Positions 8,737 through 18,548 of a stretch of DNA of 64,000 nucleotides are shown here, piece by piece. The stretch lies in the NCBI GenBank assembly GCA_017550655.1, contig JAFZOK010000013.1, positions 682,001 through 746,000 on the forward strand. The letters are read 5' to 3'. Origin of the DNA: Bacteroidales bacterium (GTDB taxonomy: Bacteria > Bacteroidota > Bacteroidia > Bacteroidales > UBA932). The notes under the pieces were generated by a model. The model was given only the letters and a program-made list of their open reading frames with translations. It did not search any database and was not told where the DNA came from. Every line of letters begins with the position of its first letter. Position 1 is the first letter of the stretch. A program made the position numbers and the translations under genes.

Positions 8737-10721
8737 AAAGAATATCCGTATTGTTTGTTGCGCTGACCATTGCAGCGTCTTTGTTCTCAAATATGGCAGT
8801 GAGCCAGTCTTACAGGATATACCCGGTTCCGCATAGGATGGCGGAGGCTGATTATCAGGTTTTTTCCAATATTCCATCCGGAAGTCAACTTAACATAGTT
8901 GCCGAAAAAGGTATAGATGAAGTAACTGTCCGCAGGGCGGAACAGATTATTGTCGAACACGGATATCTGGCAAGTAAATCTGACAAGCCTTCCAAGACAG
9001 GAAATAATCTGTTTCTTGGAATTTCAGGTTCCAAAGGCATAGCCGATTTGATGGCGTTAGTGGTTGATAAAAGTGTGTTTGATATGGAGAATGTCTATGA
9101 CAGACATATCCTTTGTGTTGCGGCACGAGGTTTTTTCGAGAACAATCGGTCCGATGCTTTACATAAGAAAGATATTGAAACCCAAATACTTGTTTTAGGC
9201 GAGAATACAGATGCCGTGTTCTGTGGGCTGGCTTCTTTGGAGCAGATTATGGATCAGGGGATTAACCACTCGGTTATTATCTGTGACTGGGCGGATGTTA
9301 AGCATCGCGGAGTAATTGAAGGGTATTATGGGGTTCCTTATTCCGCTGAAGTTACAAAGGACCTGTTCCGGTTTATGGCCAAGTACAAGTTGAACACATA
9401 TATGTACGGGGCAAAGAGTGATCCTTACCACTCGAGGTATTGGAGCGAGCCTTATCCTACGTCAATTACTCCGGAGCAGGAGAAGGTGGGGTATCTGACT
9501 CAGGAAATGATGAAGGACATAACATCCGTGGCAAAGGAATGCAAGGTGGATTTCATCTGGGCAATCCATCCGGGCAAGGCGTTTGCGGATCCTGAGAACA
9601 AGGATATTATTCAACAGATAATGGGCAAGTTCGAGAGTATGTATGAACTGGGAGTAAGGCAGTTCGGAGTGTTTGTGGATGATGTGGGAGTGCCGTCCGA
9701 CACCAAGGTCCTGAAACTTTGTGCAGACAATCTTGCCGCCCTCCAGAATGCTATAGACCAGAAGTGGAACAGGCCTGGAGTCTCTCCTGCGGATACGGTT
9801 AAGCCACTTCAGTATGTGCCACAGCTCTATGCTTATTCCTGGGTGGACGAGGAAAAGGCAAAGGCCTTCTTCGAGACCCTGAAGCCGGTACCTGAAAAGG
9901 TGGACATCTACATTACCGGAGCAAATGTGTGGTCTGTTCCGAACAACTATGATATCGCCAAGGTCAACGGCTGGCTCGGAAAGAGGACCAGCTGGTGGTG
10001 GAACTATCTGTGCAACGATTCCGATGTTACAAAGCTTTTCATTGCCGATGCATATACGAACTTCAGAGATGAGACGCATATATTCAGTACCTCTTCGCTT
10101 GAGGAAAACCTCGCCGGCACCAACTCCATAATAGTCAATCCGATGCAGCAGGGAATGCTTTCAAGGATAGGACTCTTCAGCACGGCGGACTATACCTGGA
10201 ACACAAGTGCTTTCAATAACTATCGCAGCTGGGAGGCTGCTGTCCGCTCTGTGGGCAGTTCAGCGCTTCTTGCTGACCTGTCTGAAGACTTATTCAACAT
10301 TATTCCGGCTCTGCGATACTATGACAACGACAAATTCGAATACCTGGTTACCCGCTACAAGCAGTCCGTGGAAAAGGGCAAGCCGGCTCCGGGATCTCTC
10401 ATCGCCGAGCTGAAAAAGGTTAATGCTTCCTGTGCCCGGATAGAGAAGAATCTGGTGCTTTCTTCCAAATTGAGCGATGCCCTGTTCTATAGGGACATTA
10501 GTCCTTGGCTTCTGAAGGTTAAGGCTATGACTGAGGAAGCAATTGGCTTGCTGGAGGGCAAGAATCCTGCTCCGGTGGATTACGAAAATGATCCGAGATT
10601 CAGGTTCGAGATCCTTGGCGGAATGGGCGAGCATATAAAAATGGCGGAACGCACCGCAGAGCCTTCCGCCAAATGTCTCCTTCCGTTTATCTATTGGCTT
10701 AGAGAACAGGCAGCCAAATAG
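8733..10721 (+). CDS. GH84 beta-N-acetylglucosaminidase (hyaluronidase/NagJ/OGA family)
   Basis: Exported glycoside hydrolase of 662 residues that should remove N-acetylglucosamine from host or dietary glycans by substrate-assisted catalysis. A signal peptide covers about residues 1-25. An N-terminal alpha/beta domain is followed by the TIM-barrel hallmark RGVIEGYYGVPYS and by the catalytic aspartate pair Asp316-Asp317 in FVDDVG, the residues known to act in BtGH84. The C-terminal third is helical. It overlaps recX by four bases and ends directly against a convergent lipoprotein gene. Linkage to recX looks accidental rather than functional. Confidence 0.95.
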   Translation: MKRISVLFVALTIAASLFSNMAVSQSYRIYPVPHRMAEADYQVFSNIPSGSQLNIVAEKGIDEVTVRRAEQIIVEHGYLASKSDKPSKTGNNLFLGISGSKGIADLMALVVDKSVFDMENVYDRHILCVAARGFFENNRSDALHKKDIETQILVLGENTDAVFCGLASLEQIMDQGINHSVIICDWADVKHRGVIEGYYGVPYSAEVTKDLFRFMAKYKLNTYMYGAKSDPYHSRYWSEPYPTSITPEQEKVGYLTQEMMKDITSVAKECKVDFIWAIHPGKAFADPENKDIIQQIMGKFESMYELGVRQFGVFVDDVGVPSDTKVLKLCADNLAALQNAIDQKWNRPGVSPADTVKPLQYVPQLYAYSWVDEEKAKAFFETLKPVPEKVDIYITGANVWSVPNNYDIAKVNGWLGKRTSWWWNYLCNDSDVTKLFIADAYTNFRDETHIFSTSSLEENLAGTNSIIVNPMQQGMLSRIGLFSTADYTWNTSAFNNYRSWEAAVRSVGSSALLADLSEDLFNIIPALRYYDNDKFEYLVTRYKQSVEKGKPAPGSLIAELKKVNASCARIEKNLVLSSKLSDALFYRDISPWLLKVKAMTEEAIGLLEGKNPAPVDYENDPRFRFEILGGMGEHIKMAERTAEPSAKCLLPFIYWLREQAAK

Positions 10722-11339
10722 TTACTGGATTTTGAAGGTATAGCCGTCCCAGACGAATACAAGTTCTGTATAGTTGTCTTTCCTGTCCCAATACTGGAGG
10801 GTGATGTTTTCATTCTCTGGGCCGGTAGGTATTCTGAGAATGAACTTTGCCAAGCCCTTACGGATGGACATCATTTTGTTGGTAATGATTTCGTTCAGCC
10901 TTTTGCAGGGTACTGCCATTTTCAGCCTGGAATCAAAGGTGAAGAACTGTAAGGATTTTGTGGTTCCTTTTGCGGTTACTTCTACTAGATTGACGCCCAG
11001 AATCTTCTCTCCATTCTTGTCTATCCACATATAAAACTCCAGATAGTTTTCTTCGCTATCGTTTGCATATATTATGGCGTAATTGTTCTCTACGTCTGTT
11101 TTTATTGTAAACAGACTGCTCGAATCTTTTCCCTGAAATATCCTGGCCTTGTCCAAGTCTGTGGTCTTGCAATAATATTTTGCAAAAGAAACCACATCCA
11201 AATCATTAGCCTTCGGCATTGCAGTTGCCTGTGATTGGACCGGTTCCTCCACATCCTTATTGTTTGTCCTGTTTTTGCAGGAAGCCAGAGCAAGTGTGGC
11301 AAATGCCGCAAATGCCAATATCGCGATATGTTTTTTCAT
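10722..11339 (-). CDS. hypothetical lipoprotein
   Basis: Not recognised. The 205 residues begin with a lipoprotein signal peptide, MKKHIAILAFAAF with the lipobox LASC, so it is probably anchored to the inner or outer membrane. I chose the ATG at 11339 rather than an upstream in-frame ATG because only this start gives a clean signal peptide and it lies about 20 bases after a good promoter. The mature part is mixed alpha/beta with no motif I can name. Its stop codon abuts the stop of the convergent GH84 gene. Confidence 0.75.
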   Translation of the reverse strand: MKKHIAILAFAAFATLALASCKNRTNNKDVEEPVQSQATAMPKANDLDVVSFAKYYCKTTDLDKARIFQGKDSSSLFTIKTDVENNYAIIYANDSEENYLEFYMWIDKNGEKILGVNLVEVTAKGTTKSLQFFTFDSRLKMAVPCKRLNEIITNKMMSIRKGLAKFILRIPTGPENENITLQYWDRKDNYTELVFVWDGYTFKIQ

Positions 11340-11363
11340 ATATAATCCTTTTAGTTTCTGATG

Positions 11364-11371
11364 CAAATATA
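11364..11371 (-). promoter_or_regulatory. -7 box of the lipoprotein gene at 10722-11339
   Basis: TATATTTG on the minus strand, 24 bases before the chosen ATG at 11339. It supports that start over the longer one at 11375, which would lie upstream of the promoter. Confidence 0.6.
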
Positions 11372-11415
11372 GCAACTTATGTATAATTCGTTTTGAACTA
11401 ATTAGTGCTGGACTC

Positions 11416-11446
11416 TTTGATTATTCGCATTATATTAATAAATTTG
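11416..11446 (+). promoter_or_regulatory. full Bacteroidetes promoter for the small-peptide/LRR unit
   Basis: TTTG at 11416-11419 and TAAATTTG at 11439-11446 are separated by 19 bases, a close match to the Bacteroidetes housekeeping promoter. The expected transcript would carry the 39-codon gene at 11490 and then the leucine-rich-repeat lipoprotein at 11642. Confidence 0.7.
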
Positions 11447-11489
11447 AAAACTATCAAAATACAATATCTTAATCAAATAACTATATGCT

Positions 11490-11609
11490 ATGAACATCTT
11501 GAAAGAAAAGTATGAAAAACCGTACTTCAAGATTTTTGTGTTTGAAGTACAAGGAATCGTATGTCAATCTCCGGAAAAACCTGAGGAAGGTGATGAATAC
11601 GAGTGGTAG
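11490..11609 (+). CDS. 39-residue peptide gene upstream of LRR lipoprotein
   Basis: A short frame beginning MNILKEKYEKPYFKIF and ending EEGDEYEW. It is placed 44 bases after a full promoter and 32 bases before the LRR lipoprotein ATG, on the same strand. It has a basic N-terminal half, a hydrophobic middle with one Cys (GIVCQS) and an acidic tail. From memory, short proteins with a YEKP-like start and a CxS segment are frequent next to surface-protein genes in Bacteroidales, but I cannot name a family. It could be a small translated leader or an independent peptide. No signal peptide is seen. Confidence 0.55.
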   Translation: MNILKEKYEKPYFKIFVFEVQGIVCQSPEKPEEGDEYEW

Positions 11610-11641
11610 AATTGAAGTTTGTAATTTAAAATGGTAGAGTT

Positions 11642-13498
11642 ATGAAAAAATCAATACTGCTCATAATATCAGCGCTTATTCTGTTTGCCTGCAGCAAGGA
11701 AGACCAGATCGCAGAAGAAGAGATCACTCCTAAGGTTGAGAAACTTACCGTTTTTCATGCAACTACGGAAGGAACTGTCAGTGGCACAAAGGCCTATATG
11801 ACGGAGAACCGCAGTATCCTTTGGAACGCAAAAGACACCATCTCTGTTTTCAACAAGACAACCGAAAATATTAAATTCCGATATTTGGGCCAGGATGGTT
11901 CAACAAACGGCGATTTTTGGCTGGTTCCAAACCAACCGGAGAATCCGGGTACGGATTTAGACCGTTATTATGCTGTATTCCCGTGGAATTCAAGCAACTC
12001 CATTAATGCTGACGGAACCCGTATAACGGTAACTCTCCCTTTTAATCAGAGTTATTATTACCATTCGTTTGGAACAGGATCCAATACAATGGTGGCGGTT
12101 TCCGACGACAATACCTTTAAATTCAAGAACGTTTGCGGTTACTTGAGACTGAAACTCTACGGAAACAATGTAAAGGTTCAATCCATCTATTTTCATGGTA
12201 ACAACAACGAAGGCTTGGCTGGAGAGGCTTATATCACTCCTTCCATTTCCGGGAATCCAACCATAGAAATGGGCGGACGTCCTACCGATAACCTGATTAT
12301 TGAACCGGTTCAGCCAGTGACTATTGGCTCAACAGCAGAAACATATACGGATTTTTACTTCGTGATTCCTCCCGTTACTTTCAGCAATGGCTTTACTATC
12401 ACGATAACGGATAATAACGGAAGCGTTTTTGAAAAGACCACAAACAAGAGCATAACGATAAGCCGCAACAGGATAGAATCAATGGCTCCGCTTGAAGTTG
12501 TAATGCCGGAACCGTTGGTTCTCATTGATTTTGACGATGCTACCTTTAAACAATTCTGTGTGGACAATTACGATGCGGATGGCGATGGCGAGGTTTCCAA
12601 TTATGAGGTTGCGGAAGTGCTTTCTCTGGAAGTCCCTGAAATGGGACTGACTTCTCTTAAAGGTATCAGTTATTTCAAGAAATTAACAACGCTGAATTGC
12701 CGTAAGAACAAATTAACCGGTTTGAATGTCAGGGGAAATACGGCTCTAACTTACTTGGATTGTTCCTGGAATAGTAATATTACGTCATTGGATGTGACAG
12801 ATAATCTGCTTCTTGAATATTTGGATTGCAGTAGAAATAATTTATCATATCTGGATGTAAGCCATAATACTGAACTGAAAACCCTACAATGTGTCGATAA
12901 TGAGAATTTAGAGTCGTTGAATGTTGCAAACAACAGTAAACTGGAGACTTTACACTGCTCCATGTTGAGAAACTTAACCTCGCTGGATGTTACCCATAAT
13001 CCTAACCTTACGACTCTGAACTGCGGCATTTGTAGTATAGAGTCACTTGACATAAGCCATAACCCTGCTCTTACAGTGTTGTATTGCAACGACAACAAAT
13101 TGCAATCTCTTAACCTGAGCGGACATCCTTATATAACCAATCTGTGGTGCGGTGGCAATCAGCTCGAATCTTTGAATATTGGCGAACTTACGTTGTTGAC
13201 CGAGCTGCATTGCCAGCATAATCAACTCAGCACACTTGATATTAGCGCCAATACGGCATTGACCGATTTGAGTTGCTACGATAATTACCTTACCGGCACC
13301 CTTGATGTCAGCGCACATACAAGTTTGTTAGAGTTGCATGCCTGGAATTATTATGCAACTGGTGATTATAGCAGTTATAAGATTACTAAACTCAGGAAGA
13401 AGAGCGGACAATCCATAACTTATTATTCTGGCCCGTTAACAAATATGACTCAATCTCAATTGGAGGCTTGGGGAGTGGAATTTGTGGAAGTTCCATAA
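11642..13498 (+). CDS. surface lipoprotein with fimbrillin-like domain and leucine-rich repeats
   Basis: A 618-residue lipoprotein: signal peptide with lipobox at Cys17 (LILFAC). Residues about 30-285 resemble the fimbrillin-like beta-sandwich domains of Bacteroidales surface proteins. Around residue 311 there is an EF-hand/dockerin-like acidic loop, DADGDGEVSNYE. Residues about 330-585 hold roughly ten repeats of 21-22 residues with the pattern LxxLxC...L.SLdvS.N, close to InlJ-type LRRs with a Cys in each turn. Such proteins are exposed on the outer membrane and bind protein or glycan partners. It shares a promoter with the 39-residue peptide gene. Confidence 0.85.
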   Translation: MKKSILLIISALILFACSKEDQIAEEEITPKVEKLTVFHATTEGTVSGTKAYMTENRSILWNAKDTISVFNKTTENIKFRYLGQDGSTNGDFWLVPNQPENPGTDLDRYYAVFPWNSSNSINADGTRITVTLPFNQSYYYHSFGTGSNTMVAVSDDNTFKFKNVCGYLRLKLYGNNVKVQSIYFHGNNNEGLAGEAYITPSISGNPTIEMGGRPTDNLIIEPVQPVTIGSTAETYTDFYFVIPPVTFSNGFTITITDNNGSVFEKTTNKSITISRNRIESMAPLEVVMPEPLVLIDFDDATFKQFCVDNYDADGDGEVSNYEVAEVLSLEVPEMGLTSLKGISYFKKLTTLNCRKNKLTGLNVRGNTALTYLDCSWNSNITSLDVTDNLLLEYLDCSRNNLSYLDVSHNTELKTLQCVDNENLESLNVANNSKLETLHCSMLRNLTSLDVTHNPNLTTLNCGICSIESLDISHNPALTVLYCNDNKLQSLNLSGHPYITNLWCGGNQLESLNIGELTLLTELHCQHNQLSTLDISANTALTDLSCYDNYLTGTLDVSAHTSLLELHAWNYYATGDYSSYKITKLRKKSGQSITYYSGPLTNMTQSQLEAWGVEFVEVP

Positions 13499-13533
13499 AC
13501 TGAAAATGGAATGGATTTAAGATTATCGCGATT

Positions 13534-14088
13534 ATGAAAACATTCAGGAAGATATTCATCGGAGCACTGGCTCTGCTGTTTGGATCTTGGGTTAACATGC
13601 AGGCCCAGGAAGTGTCTGCAGTTGAGGGCAGCACGGTTGCCAGGGTTGTAAAGCACAAATCTCCAAAATCGCTGAAGCAACAAAGGGCGGAGGCTTTTAT
13701 AGTCAATACCCCTTCGGAAATCGAGTTGGCGATCGGGGTTAAAGTCAGTTATGTTCTGAGTGCGGTTTGCAATAAGAAGAGTTTTACTGTAAAGGCTTCA
13801 GAGGTATTTGTAAATGTTCCGGACGCTCCTCCTGTCCCTTTGTGGAAGGTGAAGGATTATGCAGACGAAAAGACCGCCATGCTCAATGGTTTGGAAAGGG
13901 AGTTTGTGGAACTTAAGCACGACCGTCCCGGAGAGGGTGCAGACAAGTACGCGATGCGTCAGGACCAACTAAAGGAACTTATCTTCAAAATGACATTCCT
14001 GAGAGATATGCGGGATGCCGTTTTGAAAGCGGAGCCTGTAGTCTCCGGTCTTCTGGACAACTTTGCACAGCATATCATTGGAGAATAG
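13534..14088 (+). CDS. hypothetical exported protein
   Basis: Not recognised. The 184 residues begin with a signal peptide cut near NMQAQ, without a lipobox, so a periplasmic protein is likely. The C-terminal half is helical and charged, with DKYAMRQDQLKELIFKM and a second helix around LRDMRDAV. It starts 35 bases after the LRR lipoprotein and ends 42 bases before a strong hairpin terminator, so it may be the last gene of that transcript. Confidence 0.65.
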   Translation: MKTFRKIFIGALALLFGSWVNMQAQEVSAVEGSTVARVVKHKSPKSLKQQRAEAFIVNTPSEIELAIGVKVSYVLSAVCNKKSFTVKASEVFVNVPDAPPVPLWKVKDYADEKTAMLNGLEREFVELKHDRPGEGADKYAMRQDQLKELIFKMTFLRDMRDAVLKAEPVVSGLLDNFAQHIIGE

Positions 14089-14130
14089 GTGGGCGTTTTT
14101 GGTAAGTTCTTGATAATCTGAGCAATAAAT

Positions 14131-14166
14131 AAAGGAGGGGTGCTCTTTTCGGGTACCCCTCCTTTT
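14131..14166. terminator. strong hairpin terminator
   Basis: An 11-base perfect stem, AAAGGAGGGGT pairing with ACCCCTCCTTT, with a 13-base loop and a short T run after it. It lies between the convergent genes ending at 14088 (plus) and 14208 (minus), so it can stop transcripts from both sides. Confidence 0.85.
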
Positions 14167-14207
14167 AGTATTTGCTTAATCCTCAGCGATTTATCCGCCA
14201 CGGGCTC

Positions 14208-15818
14208 CTATTTAAACTGTTGGAAGAAATCGTTGCCCTTGTCGTCCACGAGGATGAAGGCAGGGAAGTCTTCCACTTCGATCTTCCAGATGGCTTCCAT
14301 TCCGAGTTCCGGATATTCCAGGCATTCCACGCTCTTGATGTTGTTCTGGGCGAGGATGGCTGCAGGGCCTCCGATGCTGCCGAGGTAGAAGCCGCCGTGC
14401 TTTTTGCAGGCATCGGTGACTTGCTGGCTGCGGTTACCCTTTGCAAGCATAATCATACTTGCGCCGTGGCTCTGGAAGAGGTCTACGTAAGGGTCCATAC
14501 GAGCCGCTGTGGTAGGGCCGAAGGAGCCGGAAGGCATTCCCTTTGGAGTCTTGGCCGGACCGGCATAGAATACAGGATGGTCCTTGAAGTACTGAGGCAG
14601 GCCTTCTCCGCTGTCCAGTCTCTCCTTGAGCTTGGCATGGGCTATGTCTCTAGCAACCACGATGGTTCCGTTGAGGCTGAGGCGGGTGGAAACAGGATAC
14701 TTGGTGAGAATCTTCAGGATTTCAGGGATAGGCTGGTTGAGGTCTATCTTGACGGCGTTGCCTTCTCCGGCCTGGCGGAGTTCCTCAGGGATGAGGCGTC
14801 CAGGGTTGTCGTCGAGTTTTTCGATCCAGATACCGTCCTTGTTGATCTTGGCCTTGATGTTTCGGTCAGCGGAGCAGCTTACGCCTAGTCCGATAGGGCA
14901 GCTTGCACCGTGGCGCGGCAGGCGGATGATCCTGATGTCGTGAGCCAGATACTTGCCGCCGAACTGTGCGCCGAGGCCGATCTTCCAGGCCTCTTCCAGA
15001 ACCTGCTTCTCGAGTTCAATGTCGCGGAAAGCCCTTCCGCTCTCGTTGCCGGTGGTAGGGAGGCTATCGTAGAACTTGGCTGAGGCGAGTTTAACTGTCA
15101 AAAGGTTCTTCTCGGCTGAGGTTCCGCCGATTACAAAGGCGATGTGGTAAGGAGGGCAGGCTGCTGTTCCCAGGCTCTTTATCTTCTCGATAAGGAACGG
15201 AACCAGGGTGTCAGGGTTCAGGACGGCCTTGGTCATCTGGTAGAGGTAGCTCTTGTTGGCGCTGCCGCCACCCTTTACAACGCAGAGGAAACGGTATTCC
15301 ATTCCCTCGGATGCCTCGATGTCTATCTGTGCCGGAAGGTTGCACTTGGTGTTAACCTCCTTGTACATTGTAAGCGGAGCGTTCTGGCTGTAGCGAAGGT
15401 TCTCCTCCGTGTAGGTCTTGTAAACACCGTCGGATAAAGCCTCGGCATCGTCGAAACCGGTCCAGACCTGCTGGCCTTTTTCGGCGTGGATGATGGCGGT
15501 TCCGGTATCCTGGCAGAAAGGAAGCTTGCCCTTGGCGGCAACCTCGGCATTGCGCAGGAACTGGAGGGCCACATACTTGTCGTTGTCTGATGCCTCGGGA
15601 TCGCTGAGGATTTTTGCAACCTGGTTGTTGTGCTCCGGACGGAGGAGGAAGTTTACATCCCTGAATGCCTGGTTTGCAAGCATCTTCAGGCCTTCTGCAT
15701 CAACCTTCAGCATAGGGTGGCCTTCAAACTCTCCCACGCTTACGTGGTCTTTTGTCAAAAGATAGTATTCAGTGGTGTCTTCACCAAGCTGAAACATAGG
15801 TTCGTATTTGTATGCCAT
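14208..15818 (-). CDS. class I (iron-sulfur) fumarate hydratase
   Basis: Interconverts fumarate and malate, in the reductive branch to succinate typical of Bacteroidales. The 536 residues cover both the N-terminal catalytic and C-terminal beta domains, fused as in E. coli FumA/FumB. Candidate [4Fe-4S] ligands are the Cys in PFCQDTG, the Cys in TAACPPYH and a Cys of the [11 protein letters not shown] segment. The conserved [13 protein letters not shown] and [11 protein letters not shown] motifs are also present. It lies 37 bases downstream of prfB on the same strand and ends before a shared terminator. The oxygen-sensitive cluster fits an anaerobe. Confidence 0.95.
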   Translation of the reverse strand: MAYKYEPMFQLGEDTTEYYLLTKDHVSVGEFEGHPMLKVDAEGLKMLANQAFRDVNFLLRPEHNNQVAKILSDPEASDNDKYVALQFLRNAEVAAKGKLPFCQDTGTAIIHAEKGQQVWTGFDDAEALSDGVYKTYTEENLRYSQNAPLTMYKEVNTKCNLPAQIDIEASEGMEYRFLCVVKGGGSANKSYLYQMTKAVLNPDTLVPFLIEKIKSLGTAACPPYHIAFVIGGTSAEKNLLTVKLASAKFYDSLPTTGNESGRAFRDIELEKQVLEEAWKIGLGAQFGGKYLAHDIRIIRLPRHGASCPIGLGVSCSADRNIKAKINKDGIWIEKLDDNPGRLIPEELRQAGEGNAVKIDLNQPIPEILKILTKYPVSTRLSLNGTIVVARDIAHAKLKERLDSGEGLPQYFKDHPVFYAGPAKTPKGMPSGSFGPTTAARMDPYVDLFQSHGASMIMLAKGNRSQQVTDACKKHGGFYLGSIGGPAAILAQNNIKSVECLEYPELGMEAIWKIEVEDFPAFILVDDKGNDFFQQFK

Positions 15819-15855
15819 AATGTTATGTTATTTTGTTGTTCTTAATTGCTTCTGG

Positions 15856-16942
15856 TTATTCAAGGTCTTCTCCGATGTCTTTGTCGCCTCTTTTCTTGCC
15901 CATCAGGAAGGCCTTCATGAATTCGTTCAGGTCTCCATCCAGAACGGCCTGGGTATCGGCGGTCTCCACTCCGGTACGCAGGTCCTTGACCATCTTGTAG
16001 GGATGAAGGACGTAGGAGCGGATTTGGCTTCCCCATTCGATTCTCTTTTTCTGGCCCTCCAGTTCCGCCTGCTTTGCCCTTTTCTTCTGGAGTTCCAGTT
16101 CATAGAGGTGGCTCTTCAGGATGCGCAGGGCGTTCTGGCGGTTGTCCAGCTGGGAGCGGGTTTCTGTGTTCTCAACCACGATTCCCGTTGGGATATGCCT
16201 TACCCTCACTCCGGTTTCAACCTTGTTAACGTTCTGGCCGCCGGCACCGGATGAACGGAAAGTGTCCCACTCCAGGTCTGCCGGATTGATTACGATTTCA
16301 ATGCTTTCATCCACAAGCGGATACACGAATACGGAAGAGAATGTTGTCTGGCGTTTGCCCTGTGCGTTGTAAGGGGAGATTCTCACCAGGCGGTGAACAC
16401 CGTTCTCGGCCTTCAGATAGCCGTAGGCATAGTCTCCCTCAATCTGCAGGGTAGCGGATTTGATGCCGGCCTCGTCTCCTTCCAGAAGATCGGTGACAGT
16501 AACCTTGTAGCCGTTCCTTTCTCCCCATCGGGAGTACATTCTCATAAGCATCGAGCTCCAGTCGTTGGCTTCCGTGCCGCCCGCTCCGGAATTTATCTTT
16601 ACCAGAGCACCGAGGTTGTCTCCCTCATTGGATAGCATGCTTTTGAACTCCACATCCTCAAGATGGGTTTCAAGTGCCTTTTCCGCCTCTGCGATTTCTT
16701 CCTGGGAGGCTTCCATCTCTTTAAGCACGTCGAGGTCCTCTCCCTCGCTTTTGAGGGAGTCCAGTTCCTTTACCCAGTATTTTACGGCGGAAAGTTTCTT
16801 TACGAAAGCTTCTGCCTCCTTAGGGTCGTCCCAGAAGCCTGCAGATGTTGTAACTTTTTCTTTTTCAGCTATCTCCTTAACCTTGCCATCGTAGTCAAAG
16901 AGACCTCCTTAACGCAGCCAGGCGTTCCTTGAAGTTTTCCAT
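15856..16942 (-). CDS. prfB: peptide chain release factor 2, expressed by programmed +1 frameshift
   Basis: Terminates translation at UGA and UAA. The frame from the ATG at 16942 reads MENFKERLAALRRSL and stops at an in-frame TGA (16897-16895). The sequence there is AGGAGG-TCT-CTT-TGA-C: an internal Shine-Dalgarno three bases before CTT TGA C, the classic RF2 autoregulatory site. After a +1 slip the frame continues DYDGKVKEIA and stays open to 15856, giving about 361 residues. The peptidyl-release motif GGQ is in GAGGQNVNK. The stop-recognition tripeptide, SPF in E. coli, reads SPY here. The long uninterrupted frame alone starts only at 16728 and would lack the N-terminal domain. Confidence 0.95.
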
Positions 16943-17033
16943 GATATGCTATGCCTAATTATTTCTTACCTTTACAGCCCCTTTGCGGATTGCTTCCCGC
17001 TTTCCGGCAAGGACAAAGTTAGCAAATTCTGAT

Positions 17034-18542
17034 ATGAAACTGTTGTTTTTCTCCGCGATTCTCCTGTTGTCAACCGCCTGCAGGGGAGGCAAGGCTCCCG
17101 AGGCGCAGACGGGAGGGGAAGATACTCTGGCAAAACCTCTCACTCTGGAGGAACTGTTTCTTCCGGACACCTTGTACGCATCTGTCCAGAAAGTACATTT
17201 TGTGGTAGAGCAGGAAGATACCCTGGATTATTTCCTTAAGGATGTGGATGACCGCTATGCGGCCACCTGGTCTTCCTTCACCTTCAGAAGGAATATGCTC
17301 CGCGACGCATCCTTCGGGGGAACTCTGGAAAAGAGGCCGGAAACCGTGGAGATCGCCTGGCAGTTCAACACGCCGGAAGACAATTTTTCCACCCATCTCG
17401 GAAACTGGGGAGGAGGAACCGGTTGGACCGGACAGCCGATTTACGTGAAAGACGGAGACAAGGAGGAAATCATTTTCACATCGCTGAACTCAAAGGCTTA
17501 TTTCCTGGATTTCAATACGGGCAAAAGAAGCCGTCCGGACCTGGACGTGCTGAATACCATAAAGGGTTCTCCTTCTCTGGATCCGGAACTGAAGAACCTC
17601 TATATAGGTCAGGGCGTTTCCAGAAAAACTCCTATGTGCCTTCTTGTGGTGGATCTTCTCCAGCACAAGATAACTTACCAGTTCCTGGACAAGAAAGCCT
17701 GGAGGAACTGGGGCGCGTTCGATTCTTCTCCGGTTGTGGCGGGAGGCTATCTTATCTGGCCTGGAGAGAACGGAAGCATATACAAGTTTGCAAGGGAGCA
17801 GGGAAAACTGACTCTCCTCCAGACTCTGCGATACAAGGTTAACGGAGCGGCTCCGGGTATAGAATCCAGCATTGCAATCTGGAGAAATTACGGCTGGGTG
17901 CAGGACAATGCGGGAAACATCCTCTGCATTAACCTCAACACAATGAAGCCTGTATGGCATTATTCCAACCACGACGATTCGGACGGAACGGTTGTCTGCC
18001 GCATAGAGGACGGAGTACCGTTTGTTTATGCTGCCAGCGAGGTGGACCGCCAGGGAATGAGCGGCAGTTGCTTCTTCATAAAAATCAACGGATTGAATGG
18101 AGAAGTTGTCTGGGAGCAGAAGATTCCTTGCCGCAGGATAGACCTTGGTGGAAAGATTCTGGACGGCGGAATGTACTCCACGCCTCTACTTGGAGCAGGA
18201 AACTGCGACGGGATGATTTTTGCAAACGTATGCCGTAACAGGGCGGCCAAGACCAACGGAGAATTTATGGCTCTGTCCACTTTAGACGGAAGCATACTGT
18301 ACAGCGTTCCTCTGAAGCAGTTCTGCTGGTCTTCACCGGTTGCCTTCTACGACAAGGAAAACAATATGTACATATTCACGGGAGACGGAGAAGGAAACAT
18401 TTACCTGATCGAGGGCAAGACCGGGCAGGTCATCTATACAAAGAAAGTGGCCTACAACTTCGAGTCTTCTCCAACCGTAGCCGGAAATGCCGCGGTGGTA
18501 GGTTCCAGGGTGAACGGCATTTTCAAGTTCGTGATAAAATAG
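17034..18542 (+). CDS. lipoprotein with PQQ-like beta-propeller
   Basis: The 502 residues start at MKLLFFSAILLLSTAC, a lipoprotein signal with Cys at the lipobox. An upstream in-frame ATG at 16983 gives no signal peptide and was rejected. The mature protein contains repeated blade-like segments with DG, GxxY and W patterns, for example LYIGQGVSR, SSPVVAGGYLIWPGENG and MYIFTGDGEGNIYLIEGKTG, which resemble PQQ or BamB-type propeller blades. A scaffold or binding role at the envelope is likely; no catalytic residues are evident. It is 6 bases before the esterase gene and probably cotranscribed with it. Confidence 0.75.
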   Translation: MKLLFFSAILLLSTACRGGKAPEAQTGGEDTLAKPLTLEELFLPDTLYASVQKVHFVVEQEDTLDYFLKDVDDRYAATWSSFTFRRNMLRDASFGGTLEKRPETVEIAWQFNTPEDNFSTHLGNWGGGTGWTGQPIYVKDGDKEEIIFTSLNSKAYFLDFNTGKRSRPDLDVLNTIKGSPSLDPELKNLYIGQGVSRKTPMCLLVVDLLQHKITYQFLDKKAWRNWGAFDSSPVVAGGYLIWPGENGSIYKFAREQGKLTLLQTLRYKVNGAAPGIESSIAIWRNYGWVQDNAGNILCINLNTMKPVWHYSNHDDSDGTVVCRIEDGVPFVYAASEVDRQGMSGSCFFIKINGLNGEVVWEQKIPCRRIDLGGKILDGGMYSTPLLGAGNCDGMIFANVCRNRAAKTNGEFMALSTLDGSILYSVPLKQFCWSSPVAFYDKENNMYIFTGDGEGNIYLIEGKTGQVIYTKKVAYNFESSPTVAGNAAVVGSRVNGIFKFVIK

Positions 18543-18548
18543 TTTTTT

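Noticed and set aside
15856-16728. prfB as a 290-residue gene with start at 16728
   Set aside because: The missing N-terminal domain is encoded upstream and joined by the programmed frameshift.
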